Of a stretch of DNA of 37,417 nucleotides, positions 25,074 through 34,537 are shown piece after piece; position 1 is the stretch's first letter; the number at the start of each line of letters is the position of its first letter. The translations under genes and the position numbers were made by a program. This DNA comes from Rhodocyclus purpureus. GTDB lineage: Bacteria; Pseudomonadota; Gammaproteobacteria; Burkholderiales; Rhodocyclaceae. The notes under the pieces are model-generated. The model saw only the letters and a list, made by a program, of their open reading frames with translations. It searched no databases and was not told where the DNA came from. The stretch is from the NCBI RefSeq assembly GCF_016653115.1, contig NZ_NHRX01000052.1, positions 1 through 37,417 on the forward strand, given 5' to 3'.

Positions 25074-27146
25074 CTAGAGCAGCAGCTTCACCGCCTCGGC
25101 GCCGACGCGCGCCAGCCCGGCCAGGAGCAGCGCACCGCCCACCGAGAGCAGCACCGAGAACCACGCATCGCGCCGGCCGAGCGTCTTCAGCATCACGGCG
25201 AATGTCGACAGGCAGGGGATGTAGAAGGTGATGAAGACGAGGAAGGTGAAGATCTGGGCCCAGTCGAGCAGGGGGACGATTTCCTGTGTCCCGAGCGCCT
25301 GGTAGATCATCAGCAGCGACAGCTCCTTGCGCAGGATGCCGAACAGGATCGGCACGCCGAGCACGACCGGCAGGCCGAGCCACCAGGCGGTCACCGGTGT
25401 CAGCGCGCTGTTGATCGCGGCGTCGGCGCCGAAGTGGGTGAGCAGGGCGAGGACCACGCTGCCGACCACCAGCAGCGGCGTGACGATGGTGACGATGTCG
25501 CTGGTGCGCTCCCAGGTCTTCTGCGCCAGCGAGCGCCAGTCCGGCAGCCGGTAGGGCGGGATTTCCTGGATCAGGCCGGGCGTGTCGTCGGAGAAGCGGT
25601 GCGCGAGCACGCGCCCGAGCAGGGCGATCGTCAAGAGCGGCAGCAGGAACATGACGACGACGCCGAGCATGCCGAGGTACTTGGCGCCGAGTGCGAGGAT
25701 GATCGCCGAGCGCGCCGAGCAGGGCACGAAGGTGATCAGGATCGCCGCCACCACCCGTTCGCGTCCAGACGAACTCGTGGCTGCCGCCGAAATCGCCGGC
25801 ACGTTACAGCCCAGCCCCATCAGGAAGGGAACGGCGACGCCGCCGTGCAGGCCGATGCGGTGGAAGCCGCGGTCGAGGACGAAGGCGACCCGGTACATGA
25901 TCCCCGTCTCCTCGAGCGCGACCAGCAGCACGACCAGCGGCAGCATGTAGGGGACGACGATGCCGACCAGCCCGATCAGCCCATCGACCACCGCGCGTCC
26001 GACGACGCCGAGGGTCGAGTCGGGCTGCCACTCTCCGGCCCATTCGTTGAGGCGCGCCGAGCTCAGCGAATCGAGCACGGCGCTGACTTCGAACACGAAG
26101 AAGAGGACCAGCGCGAAGACCGCGAGGCTGCCGAACAGCCCCCAGCGCGGGTGCAGGAAGAGCTCGTCGAGCCAGTAGCGCCAGCGTGCACCGGTTTCCG
26201 GGCTGCGCGGGGTGGTGACCGCGGCGAACAGTTGCGCGCTGCGGTGGTGGCGGTCGGCGAGCAGTTCCTCGGCGAGCGGCCGCGGCAGCTCGCGCGCGGC
26301 GGCGGCGCGCGTCGCCTCGATCTGCGGGACCACTTCCGGGAAGTGCATGCCGAGTTCGCTGCCGAAGTACGCGTCGGCGCAGGCCAGTTGCGCGAGCAGC
26401 ATCGCGCGCGGGACGCGGAAGGCGGCGTCGATCTCCGGCCGCGCGATCGCCTGGTTGATTTCGCGCAGGCTGGGACGCAGGTGCTTGCTCGGCGGCTGCG
26501 GCAGGGGGCAGAGCCCGCTGCGCGCCGCTTCGACGACGGCGGCGAACAGCGCCGAGATGCCCTTCCCCATGTGCGCGATGGTCGGCACCACGGGCACGCC
26601 GAGGCGCTCGCTCAGGCTCTTGACGTTGATGTAGAGGCCCTTGTCGCGCGCCTCGTCGAGCCGGTTGAGCGCGATCACCAGCGGCTTGCCGAGCAGGCTC
26701 AGTTCGAGGCTCAGCGTCAGGTCCTGCTCCAGCCGCGTCGCGTCGACCACCTGCAGCAGGACGTCGGGGGCGGGGAAGGCGACCGCCGGCTGGTCGCGGT
26801 CGTGACCGGCGATCAGCGGCCACTGGTCACCCCAGAGGAGGTACTTGAGGACGATCCGGTCGTTTTCGGGCAGGTCGAGCAGCGACTGGATCGGCGGCAA
26901 GTCGACCAGCGAGATCTGGTCGAGGCCGACTTCGACGACGCACTCCTGGTAGGCGCCACCGACCCCGGCGAGGCGTTCATGCTGCACTGCCGGGCTCGCT
27001 GCCGCGGCGAAGATCGTGCTCTTGCCGGTGAAGGGACGACCGACCAGCGCCACGCGCGGACGCCGTTCGCCGCGCAGCAATGGGCCGCGTAAGGGAATTC
27101 GCGAAACGGTGGGGGACGATTTCTTCATGGGCGAAGCATAACCCAT
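25074..27146 (-). CDS. Divergent FeoB-like ferrous iron transporter
   Basis: 690 aa from ATG 27146 (ATG 27128 also possible). An N-terminal G domain of about 220 aa precedes two nucleoside-recognition-like membrane halves. G4 is normal (NRLD, 161-164), but G1 is GRPFTGKST (FeoB usually has PNxGK; here Phe-Thr replaces Asn-x) and G3 is DLPP instead of DLPG. The membrane part has family signatures GLGCNVPAI, FVPCSARSAI, FGILRKELSLLMIYQ and FYIPCLSTF, with the gating cysteines kept. It would import Fe2+ using GTP, but the changed G motifs suggest altered nucleotide handling. No feoA or feoC lies alongside. It is 91 bp downstream of the CheA-type gene on the same strand, which may be chance. It could instead move another divalent metal. 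Confidence 0.85.
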   Translation of the reverse strand: MGYASPMKKSSPTVSRIPLRGPLLRGERRPRVALVGRPFTGKSTIFAAAASPAVQHERLAGVGGAYQECVVEVGLDQISLVDLPPIQSLLDLPENDRIVLKYLLWGDQWPLIAGHDRDQPAVAFPAPDVLLQVVDATRLEQDLTLSLELSLLGKPLVIALNRLDEARDKGLYINVKSLSERLGVPVVPTIAHMGKGISALFAAVVEAARSGLCPLPQPPSKHLRPSLREINQAIARPEIDAAFRVPRAMLLAQLACADAYFGSELGMHFPEVVPQIEATRAAAARELPRPLAEELLADRHHRSAQLFAAVTTPRSPETGARWRYWLDELFLHPRWGLFGSLAVFALVLFFVFEVSAVLDSLSSARLNEWAGEWQPDSTLGVVGRAVVDGLIGLVGIVVPYMLPLVVLLVALEETGIMYRVAFVLDRGFHRIGLHGGVAVPFLMGLGCNVPAISAAATSSSGRERVVAAILITFVPCSARSAIILALGAKYLGMLGVVVMFLLPLLTIALLGRVLAHRFSDDTPGLIQEIPPYRLPDWRSLAQKTWERTSDIVTIVTPLLVVGSVVLALLTHFGADAAINSALTPVTAWWLGLPVVLGVPILFGILRKELSLLMIYQALGTQEIVPLLDWAQIFTFLVFITFYIPCLSTFAVMLKTLGRRDAWFSVLLSVGGALLLAGLARVGAEAVKLLL

Positions 27147-27150
27147 TTAT

Positions 27151-27176
27151 TGCGATTCGTTCGCATTTGTGAAATG
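27151..27176 (-). promoter_or_regulatory. Paired inverted repeats just upstream of the FeoB-like gene
   Basis: TGCGA-N5-TCGCA (27151-27165) overlaps a second small repeat CATTT-GTG-AAATG (27164-27176), in an AT-rich patch directly before the start codon. It does not match a Fur box. It may be an operator for another metal regulator; this is weak evidence based only on symmetry. Confidence 0.3.
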
Positions 27177-27237
27177 TTTTTCGGCGCCCTGCCGCGGTCG
27201 TGGTCGGGGCGGCAGCCGCGACTGCCGAGGGTAAGCC

Positions 27238-29805
27238 TCAAGGGCTCTGCCGCTGCAGCAGTTCGGCGACCGCCGCAAGCAGTTCGTCGGCGCGGAACGG
27301 CTTGCCGAGCTTGCGCGCGAGGCCAGGCTCGGGGGCTGCGCGCGCGCTGAGCATGAGCACCGGGATCTTGCCGAGGCGCACGTCGGCGCGCAGCCGGGCG
27401 ACGAGTTCGCTGCCGTCCATCCCCGGCATCTCGCCATCGACGACGATCGCGTCCGGGACGAACTCGCGCACTTGTGCGAGCGCAGCGAAACCGTTGTCGG
27501 CGACGCGGACGCGGTAGCCGGCGCCGGCCAGCACGCTGCGGGTGACGGCCAGCGCGGTGGGCGAGTCGTCGACCACCAGCAGCGTCGGCGGAGCAGCCAT
27601 AGCAGTACGTGCCTCCACAGCGACGGTATCCTCGCCCTGGCCGGCCGCCGCAGGCTGCAGCCGCTGCCTGCGGCTGGCGATCGCGACCGGATTGACGATC
27701 AGCGCGATCTGCCCGTCGCCGAGGACGGTTGCGCCGTCGATGCCGACCACCCGGTCGAGCTGCGCACCGATCTTCTTGACGACGATTTCCTGCACGTGTC
27801 CGAGCGTTTCGAGCGCCAGCGCGATGCGTTCGGCGCCGCCGTCGAGCAGCAGCAGCCGCGATTTTCCTGGCGCCGCTTCTCCTGGTGCTTCGCCTGCCAT
27901 TCCCGTGCTCGCGGCTTGTCGTTCCCCCGTGCCGAGCAGTTCGCCGAGCGTGCGCAGGGGGTAGCGTGCCCCCTGCCAGTCGACCGCTCCGGCCTTGCGG
28001 ATCGCTGCGCTCTCCGCCGCCGGAAGTTCGCGCACCTGAGCGATCATTGCCGCGGGGATCGCGTAGGTGGCACCGCCCGCGCGCACCAGCAGCGCCTGCA
28101 TCAGCGCCAGCGACAGTGGCAGGCGCAAGTGTACGCTGACGCCGCTGCCGGCACGCGAGACGAGTTCGATGCGTCCGCCGAGGCGCGCGATCTCGGTCTT
28201 GACCACGTCGAGGCCGACGCCGCGGCCGGCGATCGGCGACAGCGCGGCGGTCGAGAAGCCGGGCTGAAAGACGAGTTCCAGCAGGTCGGCGCTGGCGGCG
28301 TCGCCAGTGGCGAGCAGTCCGCTGGCGACCGCCTGCGCGCGGATGCGTTCGCCGTCGAGTCCGCCGCCGTCGTCGGCAAGCGTCAGCAGGAGTTCCTTGC
28401 CTGCCTGGGTCAGCTGCAGGGTGATCTGCCCGCAGGGCGGCTTGCCGCGTGCCGCGCGCACTGCGGGCGCTTCGATGCCGTGTGCGACGGCGTTGCGCAG
28501 CAGATGCTCCAGCGGTGCGGCGAGGCGCTCGAGCACGTCGCTGTCGATTTCCAGAGTCGCGCCACGCAGATCGAGCTCGACCTGCTTGCCGAGTTCCCTG
28601 GCGCTCTGGCGGACGGTGCGCTGGAGGCGCTCGGCGATCCGGGAGAAGGGCGTCCTGCGCACGCCGAGCAGTTCCTGCTGCAGCTCGCGATTGATGCGCG
28701 CCTGCGTGGCGAGCAGCGCGTCGATGCTCGCCGTGCGGCGGAGCGCGGCGTGCTGCAGCGCGGCGGCCGCGTCGACCGCTTGCACGAGCCGGGTCCCGAA
28801 CACCTGCCGTTCGCCATCGGGCTGGGCCGTCTCCAGTTCCGCGCAGGCGCGCAGCTGCTGGCGCAGCTGGCGCAAGCTGTCGCCGAGTTCGCGCAGCGTC
28901 GTCCTGATCGCGCCGACCTCTCCGGCGATCCGGGTGCGCGCGATCGACAATTCGCCGGCGTCGTTGACCAGCCGTTCGACCACGCCCGGACGGACGCGCA
29001 GGGTGTGCGGTGCGGCAGCGCCGTCTTCGTCGCCGGCAGCGCTGGGAGCGAGCGTCGCGGGGGGGGGCTGGCCGGCGGGCGCCGCAGCTGCACGCAGGCG
29101 ATCGAGGCGCTGGCCGATGCCGTCGATGGCGCTCTCGACGGCGTCGATGTCGGCGCTTCCCGGCATTCCGGCCTGCTGCAGATCCTCGACCCGCGTCTCG
29201 ATGGCGTGCGCGAGTTCGCCGATGTGCAGCGCACCGGCCATGCGCGCGCTGCCCTTCAGCGTGTGCAGCCGCCGCGTCAGCGCCAGTGCCGAGGCGGCGG
29301 CCGGTGTGCTGCGCCATGCGCGCAGCGCTGCGGCGATCTCCTGTTCGAGCTCGCCGGCTTCCTCGAGGAAGGTCGGCAGCAGCTGCGCGTCGATTTCGTC
29401 GCGCAAGGACTGCTGCTGAGCGCTGGCAGAGTGCGCAGCGAGCGTCGCCACGAGCTTGGCCGCTGCGCGTTCGCTCGCTGCATCCGCGCCCTCTGCGCCG
29501 GCGTCGAGCAGGGCGGCGAGCTGCTCGATGCCGCTGCCGAGCGTGGCCATGAGCTCTTCGCCGGCCGCCTGCTGCCGGGCGTGCAGCAGCGCGTGTTCGA
29601 GCGCCCTCGCCAATTCGCTGACACCGGCGAGACCGACGCTTGCGGCGCTGCCGGCCAGCGTGTGGGCAGCGCGCACGAAGGCGGCACTGATCGGCGCCGG
29701 GGCCGGTGCGGCGAGCAGCGAGGCGTATTCGCTGCGCAGTGTCGCCAGATGCGCGCTGGCTTCCTCGCGGAAGATTCGCCACAGGGAAGGGGAGACTCGC
29801 TGCAT
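27238..29805 (-). CDS. pilL: CheA-type kinase of the Chp/Pil system (ChpA/PilL), compact form
   Basis: 855 aa from ATG 29805; the frame stays open upstream through pilJ but only as a shadow. Order: Hpt1 with H48 in HTLAGSA (the usual Lys is Ala), Hpt2 with H181 in HTLKGSA, a linker and dimerisation region, HATPase (LLRNAVAHGIE, N438; DDGGGLD; GRGVGLDVV), a CheW-like domain (about 560-710), and a C-terminal receiver with D790. Hpt-Hpt-ATPase-CheW-REC matches PilL/ChpA of twitching chemosensory systems, but it is far smaller than the roughly 2500-aa Pseudomonas ChpA. It phosphorylates CheY-like partners that steer type IV pili. It follows pilJ by 26 bp in the operon pilH-pilI-pilJ-pilL. Confidence 0.92.
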   Translation of the reverse strand: MQRVSPSLWRIFREEASAHLATLRSEYASLLAAPAPAPISAAFVRAAHTLAGSAASVGLAGVSELARALEHALLHARQQAAGEELMATLGSGIEQLAALLDAGAEGADAASERAAAKLVATLAAHSASAQQQSLRDEIDAQLLPTFLEEAGELEQEIAAALRAWRSTPAAASALALTRRLHTLKGSARMAGALHIGELAHAIETRVEDLQQAGMPGSADIDAVESAIDGIGQRLDRLRAAAAPAGQPPPATLAPSAAGDEDGAAAPHTLRVRPGVVERLVNDAGELSIARTRIAGEVGAIRTTLRELGDSLRQLRQQLRACAELETAQPDGERQVFGTRLVQAVDAAAALQHAALRRTASIDALLATQARINRELQQELLGVRRTPFSRIAERLQRTVRQSARELGKQVELDLRGATLEIDSDVLERLAAPLEHLLRNAVAHGIEAPAVRAARGKPPCGQITLQLTQAGKELLLTLADDGGGLDGERIRAQAVASGLLATGDAASADLLELVFQPGFSTAALSPIAGRGVGLDVVKTEIARLGGRIELVSRAGSGVSVHLRLPLSLALMQALLVRAGGATYAIPAAMIAQVRELPAAESAAIRKAGAVDWQGARYPLRTLGELLGTGERQAASTGMAGEAPGEAAPGKSRLLLLDGGAERIALALETLGHVQEIVVKKIGAQLDRVVGIDGATVLGDGQIALIVNPVAIASRRQRLQPAAAGQGEDTVAVEARTAMAAPPTLLVVDDSPTALAVTRSVLAGAGYRVRVADNGFAALAQVREFVPDAIVVDGEMPGMDGSELVARLRADVRLGKIPVLMLSARAAPEPGLARKLGKPFRADELLAAVAELLQRQSP

Positions 29806-29831
29806 CGGGCGTACGGCGCGCGGGTCGCCGC

Positions 29832-31910
29832 TCAGCCGACCTTGAAGCCGGCAACCGAGCCCTTGAGTTCGGCGGCGAGGCCGGCGAGTTCGCCGACGGC
29901 CTGCGCCGTCTGCTGCGTTCCGGCGGTCGTCTGCTCGGTGATGCGCAGGATGTCCGCGGTCTTGATCGCGACCTCGGTCGCCGTCGCGGCCTGCTGCTCG
30001 CTCGCGTTCGAGATCTTTTCGATCAGTTGCGCGAGGCTGCGGCCGACCTCGCCGATTTCGGCGAGCGCCTGTCCGGCGGCATCGGAGCGCCGGGCACCCT
30101 CGAGCACCCCCAGCGTCGACAGTTCCATCGCCGAGACGGCGTCCTGCGTGTCGGCCTGGATCGTGCGGACGATCGCCGCAATCTGCTTGGTCGCCTCGCC
30201 GGAGCGCTCGGCGAGGCGCTGCACCTCCTCGGCGACGACCGAGAAACCGCGGCCGGCCTCGCCGGCCGAGGCGGCCTGGATGGCGGCGTTGAGGGCGAGG
30301 ACGTTGGTCTGGTCGGTGATGTCGGAGATCAGCGCGACGATTTCGCCGATTTCCTGCGAGGACTCGCCGAGGCGCCTGATCCGTCTCGACGTCTCGCCGA
30401 TATGTTCGCGGATCGCGTTCATGCCGCGGATCGAGTCCTCGACCGCCTCGGCGCCCTTGGCGGCTGCGCTGAGCGATTGCCGCGCCACCCGCGCCGACTG
30501 GCCGGCCTCGTTGGAGACCTCGTTCATCGACTGCGCCATCGTCTGCACCGAACGGCCCGCCTCCTCGATCTCGCGCGACTGGCGCTCGGCGGCGGCGAGC
30601 AGCTCGGCCGAGGTCTGGCGGGCGATCTCGGTCGCGTGCGTGACGCGGTTGGCGGCGTCGTTGATGCGGCCAACGAGAACGCGCAGCTCCTCGACCGTGT
30701 AGTTGATCGAGTCGGCGATGGCGCCGGTGATCTCTTCGCTGACGGTCGCCTTCACCGTCAGGTTGCCGTCGGCGAGGTCGCCGAGTTCGTCCATCAGGCG
30801 CAGGATGGCATCCTGGTTCTGGCGATTCTGGGCCTCCGATTCGCGCCGGCTGCGCTCGGCCTCGCGCATGTTGCGGCGAACGTCCTCGAGGTAGACCCAG
30901 CCCATCATCGCCAGCAGTCCGACCGCGAGCACGACCATCGGCGCCAGGATGATGCTGTGCCTGACTCGCGCGGCGACCAGTTGCTGGAAGGCCGCGGCCA
31001 GCCGGTCGCTGCCCTGCAGCAGCGCTTCGCTGTCGTGCGCGATGCGCGAGCCCGCCTGCTTGGCGAGTACCAGCTTCTGCAGGTTGCCGAGGATCGCGCC
31101 GACCGCTTCCCGGTACTCGTGGAAGCTCGTTTCGAGTTCGCCGAGCTTCTCGCGGATCGATTCGTCGCGCACGGCCCTGATGCGCAGGTTGCCGTCGCCC
31201 TGCAGCAGCGCGGCGAGCGACTCGTCGAAGGTATTGACGTCCTTGCCGAGCAGGAAGCCCACTTCCGGCGCGATTGCGTCGGCGGCGAGCAGGGCATTGG
31301 CGTTCTTGGCGATGCGCTGGGTCAGCATGACCAGTTGGTTGGCGATGGCGATTTCGCGCGCGCCGACGTCCTTCTGCAGCAGCAGCGCCGCGCTCTGTTC
31401 GGCGAGTTCGAGCAGCGGCGGGTTCTTGCTGTTGATGCTGTAGACGTCGCGGCCGAGCGAGACGAGGTTTTTCTCCATTTCCAGCAGCAGCGCGGCATCC
31501 TTCGCCGTTTTCTCCCATTCCGTGTCGAGCGCCTGCAGGGCAGGTCGTACCTCCTCGGGGGCGGGGGGAAGCTCCCTGCCGTTGATGACCCCACCGGCGC
31601 TCAGTCGCTGCAGGTGCTCCGCGAAGGCATGGCGCGCCTCGTCGACTTGCCGGAAGGCCGGCTCCTCGCCGAGCAGCGCCAGGCTGGACGCCTTGGCGAT
31701 GCGCTGCGAGAGCATGCGCATCTCGCCCGCCGCGGCGATGTACGCGGTCTCGCCGGAGGATTGGCGGACGTCGTGATAGACCATGGCGGCGATGCCGAGC
31801 ACGGTGGCCAGGAGCGCCGCGCCGAGCCACTGCAGTTGTCGGGCGACCGGGGCCTGCCTGAGCAGTTCCCGTGCCGCCCGCAGGGTCAGCGGGCTGGTGT
31901 TCGAACTCAT
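29832..31910 (-). CDS. pilJ: Type IV pilus methyl-accepting chemotaxis protein PilJ
   Basis: 692 aa from ATG 31910, preceded by GGAG; the longer upstream frame is rejected for its Arg/Pro-rich composition. Two TM helices (about 28-47 and 320-341) enclose a periplasmic part with two PilJ-type sensory motifs ([13 protein letters not shown] at about 63-75; [13 protein letters not shown] at about 193-205). A HAMP-like region follows, then the signalling hairpin [20 protein letters not shown] (about 541-560). It senses surface contact or pilus retraction in known systems and activates the CheA-type kinase. No CheR/PilK or CheB/ChpB gene is present in the window to adapt it. Assignment is secure. 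Confidence 0.95.
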   Translation of the reverse strand: MSSNTSPLTLRAARELLRQAPVARQLQWLGAALLATVLGIAAMVYHDVRQSSGETAYIAAAGEMRMLSQRIAKASSLALLGEEPAFRQVDEARHAFAEHLQRLSAGGVINGRELPPAPEEVRPALQALDTEWEKTAKDAALLLEMEKNLVSLGRDVYSINSKNPPLLELAEQSAALLLQKDVGAREIAIANQLVMLTQRIAKNANALLAADAIAPEVGFLLGKDVNTFDESLAALLQGDGNLRIRAVRDESIREKLGELETSFHEYREAVGAILGNLQKLVLAKQAGSRIAHDSEALLQGSDRLAAAFQQLVAARVRHSIILAPMVVLAVGLLAMMGWVYLEDVRRNMREAERSRRESEAQNRQNQDAILRLMDELGDLADGNLTVKATVSEEITGAIADSINYTVEELRVLVGRINDAANRVTHATEIARQTSAELLAAAERQSREIEEAGRSVQTMAQSMNEVSNEAGQSARVARQSLSAAAKGAEAVEDSIRGMNAIREHIGETSRRIRRLGESSQEIGEIVALISDITDQTNVLALNAAIQAASAGEAGRGFSVVAEEVQRLAERSGEATKQIAAIVRTIQADTQDAVSAMELSTLGVLEGARRSDAAGQALAEIGEVGRSLAQLIEKISNASEQQAATATEVAIKTADILRITEQTTAGTQQTAQAVGELAGLAAELKGSVAGFKVG

Positions 31911-31942
31911 GACGCGTCTCCGTGGCCGGTTGCGCAGCGGGT

Positions 31943-32449
31943 TTATGCGGCGACGTCGAGGAAACGCCGGTCGCCGAGTAGCGCGGCGACCTCGAGCCGG
32001 CGCCAGCCTTGTCCTTCCGGGTCGGCGCAGCGGCCGCGTGCCCATGCCGCTTCGCCAGCGCCGCTTGCCGGTAGCGCGCTGAAGGACTCGGCCTGGCGCA
32101 GGCCGAGTACCCGAGGCACCAGCAGCGCGGCGTTGCTGCCGTGGCGAATGCCGATCAGCAGTAGGCGGGCCTGCGCGTCCTGCGGCGTCATCGCGCTGCC
32201 GAGAAAGGCGGAGAAGTCGGTGACCGCATGCAGCGTGCCGCGGATGTTGGCGAGACCGGCGAACCAGGGACGAGTCAGCGGCACCGGCGTCAGCGCTGCC
32301 ACCGGCACGACTGCACCGGCATCGACCAGGTCGACGAGCCAGTGCTCGCCGGCCGCAGTGAAGCCGAGCAGGCCGGCGGTCGGTGCCTTGTCGCCGGCGG
32401 CAAGCCGCGCGCCGAGATATTCCTGGAATTCGCGAAGGCCGCGCGCCAT
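31943..32449 (-). CDS. pilI: CheW-like adaptor PilI
   Basis: 168 aa from ATG 32449; GTG at 32455 is an in-frame alternative and neither has a clear ribosome site. It is one CheW domain: [13 protein letters not shown], then [18 protein letters not shown] (the GxxxxxDL-like core), [23 protein letters not shown]. CheW proteins link the receptor to the kinase at the membrane. The position between pilH and pilJ is the same as in Pseudomonas pilGHIJK. It begins 10 bp after the pilH stop and ends 32 bp before pilJ. Confidence 0.92.
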   Translation of the reverse strand: MARGLREFQEYLGARLAAGDKAPTAGLLGFTAAGEHWLVDLVDAGAVVPVAALTPVPLTRPWFAGLANIRGTLHAVTDFSAFLGSAMTPQDAQARLLLIGIRHGSNAALLVPRVLGLRQAESFSALPASGAGEAAWARGRCADPEGQGWRRLEVAALLGDRRFLDVAA

Positions 32450-32459
32450 GGCCACCCGA

Positions 32460-32822
32460 TCAGAGCGCGGCGATGCGCGCCAGCAGGTCTTCGCCGTCGA
32501 TCGGCTTGACCAGGTAGTCCAGCGCGCCCTGGCGCAGTCCCCAGATCTTGTCGGTTTCCTGTCCCTTCGAGGTGCACACGAAGATCGGGATGTGCCGTGT
32601 CTGCTCGTCGCGCGACAGCGTCCGCGTCGCCTGATAACCGTTGAGCCCGGGCATGACCACGTCCATCAGGATGAGGTCCGGCATCTCTTCGCGCGCCCTG
32701 GCGATGCCTTCCTCGCCGCTCGCTGCGGTGAGCACCAGGTAGCCCTTTTCTCCGAGCAACTCGGTGAGGAAATGGCGCTCGGTCGGAGAGTCGTCAACAA
32801 CGAGGATCTTCTTGATGGACAC
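32460..32822 (-). CDS. pilH: Response regulator PilH (CheY-like)
   Basis: 120 aa from a GTG start with GGGAG 7 nt upstream. It is a stand-alone receiver domain: acidic pair DD at 10-11, phosphoacceptor in LILMDVVMPG (about D54), Thr in VCTSKG, and Lys in LVKPID. The stretch ETDKIWGLRQGA is characteristic of PilH. In Pseudomonas PilH works with PilG to set pilus retraction versus extension. PilG is not found beside it here: the upstream neighbour is the divergent thiD. It is the first gene of the Chp cluster. Confidence 0.94.
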   Translation of the reverse strand: MSIKKILVVDDSPTERHFLTELLGEKGYLVLTAASGEEGIARAREEMPDLILMDVVMPGLNGYQATRTLSRDEQTRHIPIFVCTSKGQETDKIWGLRQGALDYLVKPIDGEDLLARIAAL

Positions 32823-33021
32823 GGTCGGGCTCCCTGTTCACTCCCGTCGCGAAGAAACGCAGGGTCTATCGGCCGGTGGCCACGCAGTCGTGCCCGCTGG
32901 TCGCGACGGTGATGACGAATTGCTTGATTGCGCCGAATGATAACCCGGAACGCTCGGCGCAGCGGAGGGCGCGCACAGGGGCCGCGGGCGATGGCGACAG
33001 GGTTCGGGTTAAAATCGGGGG

Positions 33022-33852
33022 ATGGATCAACAACTCAGCCCTCCTGCTTCGTCGCCGCCGCTGGTGCTCAGCTTCGCCGCCAGCGATCCGACCTCCGGCG
33101 CCGGCATCCAGGCCGACCTCTTGACGATCGCGGCCAACGGCTGTCATCCGCTCACGGTGCTGACCGCGATCACCGTTCAGGACAGCGTCGGCGTCAGCGC
33201 CGTCCTGCCGGTCGATCCCGAGTGGGTCGAGCGGCAGGCACGCACGCTGCTCGCCGACTTCCGCGTCGCTGCCTTCAAGATCGGTGTCACCGGCAGCGTC
33301 GCCAACATCGCGGCGATCGCGGCGATCCTCGCCGATTACCCGGACATCCCGGTGGTGCTCGACCCGGTGCTCGCTTCCGGGCGTGGCGATGCCTTCTCGC
33401 AGGAGGACATCGCCGGCGCCCTGCGCGAACTGCTGCTGCCGCGCGTCACCCTGCTCACGCCGAACAGCCTCGAGGCGCGCCGGCTGGCCGGGTTCGCTCC
33501 GGATGCCGAGGGGGGCGATCTCGCCGCCTGTGCTGCGCGCCTCGTCGGACACGGCTGCCGCACGGTGCTGGTCACCGGAACGCACGAACGGACCGACGCA
33601 GTCGAGAACGTGCTCTGGGGCAGCGCCGGCATCCTGCGCAGCGACCGCTGGCCGCGCCTGCCCGGCGAGTACCACGGCTCGGGCTGCACGCTGGCCTCGG
33701 CGATCGCCGCCGCGCTGGCGCGCGGACTGCCGCTCGCGGAAGCGGTTTACGCCGGCGAGGAATACACCTGGCAGACCCTCGCCGCTGCCTTCAGCCCCGG
33801 CCGCGGGCAGTCCATCCCCGACCGTTTTTTCGTGCGTGCCGAGCATGTCTGA
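33022..33852 (+). CDS. thiD: Hydroxymethylpyrimidine/phosphomethylpyrimidine kinase
   Basis: 276 aa, ribokinase-like fold. SFAASDPTSGAGIQADL at the start, TAITVQDSVGV, VLDPVLASGRGDAF and the GSGCTLASAIAAALA anion-hole motif are all present. It phosphorylates HMP twice to HMP-PP for thiamine synthesis. The -10-like TAAAAT ends 6 bp before the ATG, again suggesting a short or absent leader, though a G-rich ribosome site (GGGGG) is also there. The stop overlaps the thiE start by 8 bp (ATGTCTGA). First gene of thiD-thiE-hemL, divergent from pilH across a 199-bp gap in which no other gene is seen. Confidence 0.96.
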   Translation: MDQQLSPPASSPPLVLSFAASDPTSGAGIQADLLTIAANGCHPLTVLTAITVQDSVGVSAVLPVDPEWVERQARTLLADFRVAAFKIGVTGSVANIAAIAAILADYPDIPVVLDPVLASGRGDAFSQEDIAGALRELLLPRVTLLTPNSLEARRLAGFAPDAEGGDLAACAARLVGHGCRTVLVTGTHERTDAVENVLWGSAGILRSDRWPRLPGEYHGSGCTLASAIAAALARGLPLAEAVYAGEEYTWQTLAAAFSPGRGQSIPDRFFVRAEHV

Positions 33853-34537
33853 GCCGATTCTCCGGGATGCGGCCGTGCTGCCGCGTGGACTCTATGCGAT
33901 CACCCCCGACGGACTGCCTGAAGCAACGCTGCTGGCCAAGGCCGAGGCGGCGCTCGCCGGCGGTGCCGTTGTCCTGCAACTGCGCGACAAGTCCGGTGAT
34001 GCCGCGCGTCGGCTGCGCCTGGCGCAGGCGCTCGCAGCCCTCTGCCGTCGTTTCGCTGCGCGCTTCATCGTCAATGACGACCTCCCGCTCGCGCTGGCGG
34101 TTGGCGCCGACGGCCTGCATCTGGGCGTCGACGACGGCGACCTTCTCGCTGCCCGGCGCGCGCTGCCGCCGGGCGCCATCCTCGGCGCCTCGTGCTACGC
34201 CGACATCGATCTCGCGCGGCGCGCGGTCGCTGTCGGTGCCGACTACGTCGCCTTCGGCGCCGTCTTCCCGTCGTCGACCAAGCCGCTGGCCGTGCGCGCA
34301 CCGCTGTCCCTGCTCGGCCGCGCGCGTGCCGAACTCGGCGTTCCGGTCTGCGCCATCGGCGGCATCACGCTGGCCAACGCCGCTGAAATCGTCGCCGCCG
34401 GCGCCGACCTGATCGCCGTCGTCAGCGACCTGTTCGACCCGCCTGGCGTCGATACCGGTTCCGTCCCTTCTGCGGCCTCCGCCATCGGCGAGCGCGCCGC
34501 CGCCTTTCAACGCCTCTTCAAGGAAAACAGAGAATGA
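33845..34537 (+). CDS. thiE: Thiamine-phosphate synthase
   Basis: 230 aa from ATG 33845, inside the thiD end. TIM-barrel signatures: [54 protein letters not shown] (phosphate-binding loop) and [11 protein letters not shown]. It joins HMP-PP and HET-P to thiamine phosphate. It is coupled to thiD (8-bp overlap) and to hemL (ATGA), so thiamine and tetrapyrrole steps share one transcript; this pairing is seen in several beta- and gammaproteobacteria. Assignment is secure. Confidence 0.96.
   Translation: MSEPILRDAAVLPRGLYAITPDGLPEATLLAKAEAALAGGAVVLQLRDKSGDAARRLRLAQALAALCRRFAARFIVNDDLPLALAVGADGLHLGVDDGDLLAARRALPPGAILGASCYADIDLARRAVAVGADYVAFGAVFPSSTKPLAVRAPLSLLGRARAELGVPVCAIGGITLANAAEIVAAGADLIAVVSDLFDPPGVDTGSVPSAASAIGERAAAFQRLFKENRE

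Noticed and set aside
27238-31830. A 1530-codon frame suggesting a giant CheA
   Set aside because: The part before 29805 is pilJ read in another frame and has no helical Hpt pattern; the CheA homology starts at MQRVSPSLW.
27472-32912. Open frames of over 1000 codons opposite the chp cluster
   Set aside because: They have low-complexity Arg/Ala/Asp composition and mirror pilL/pilJ codons; no motif is found.
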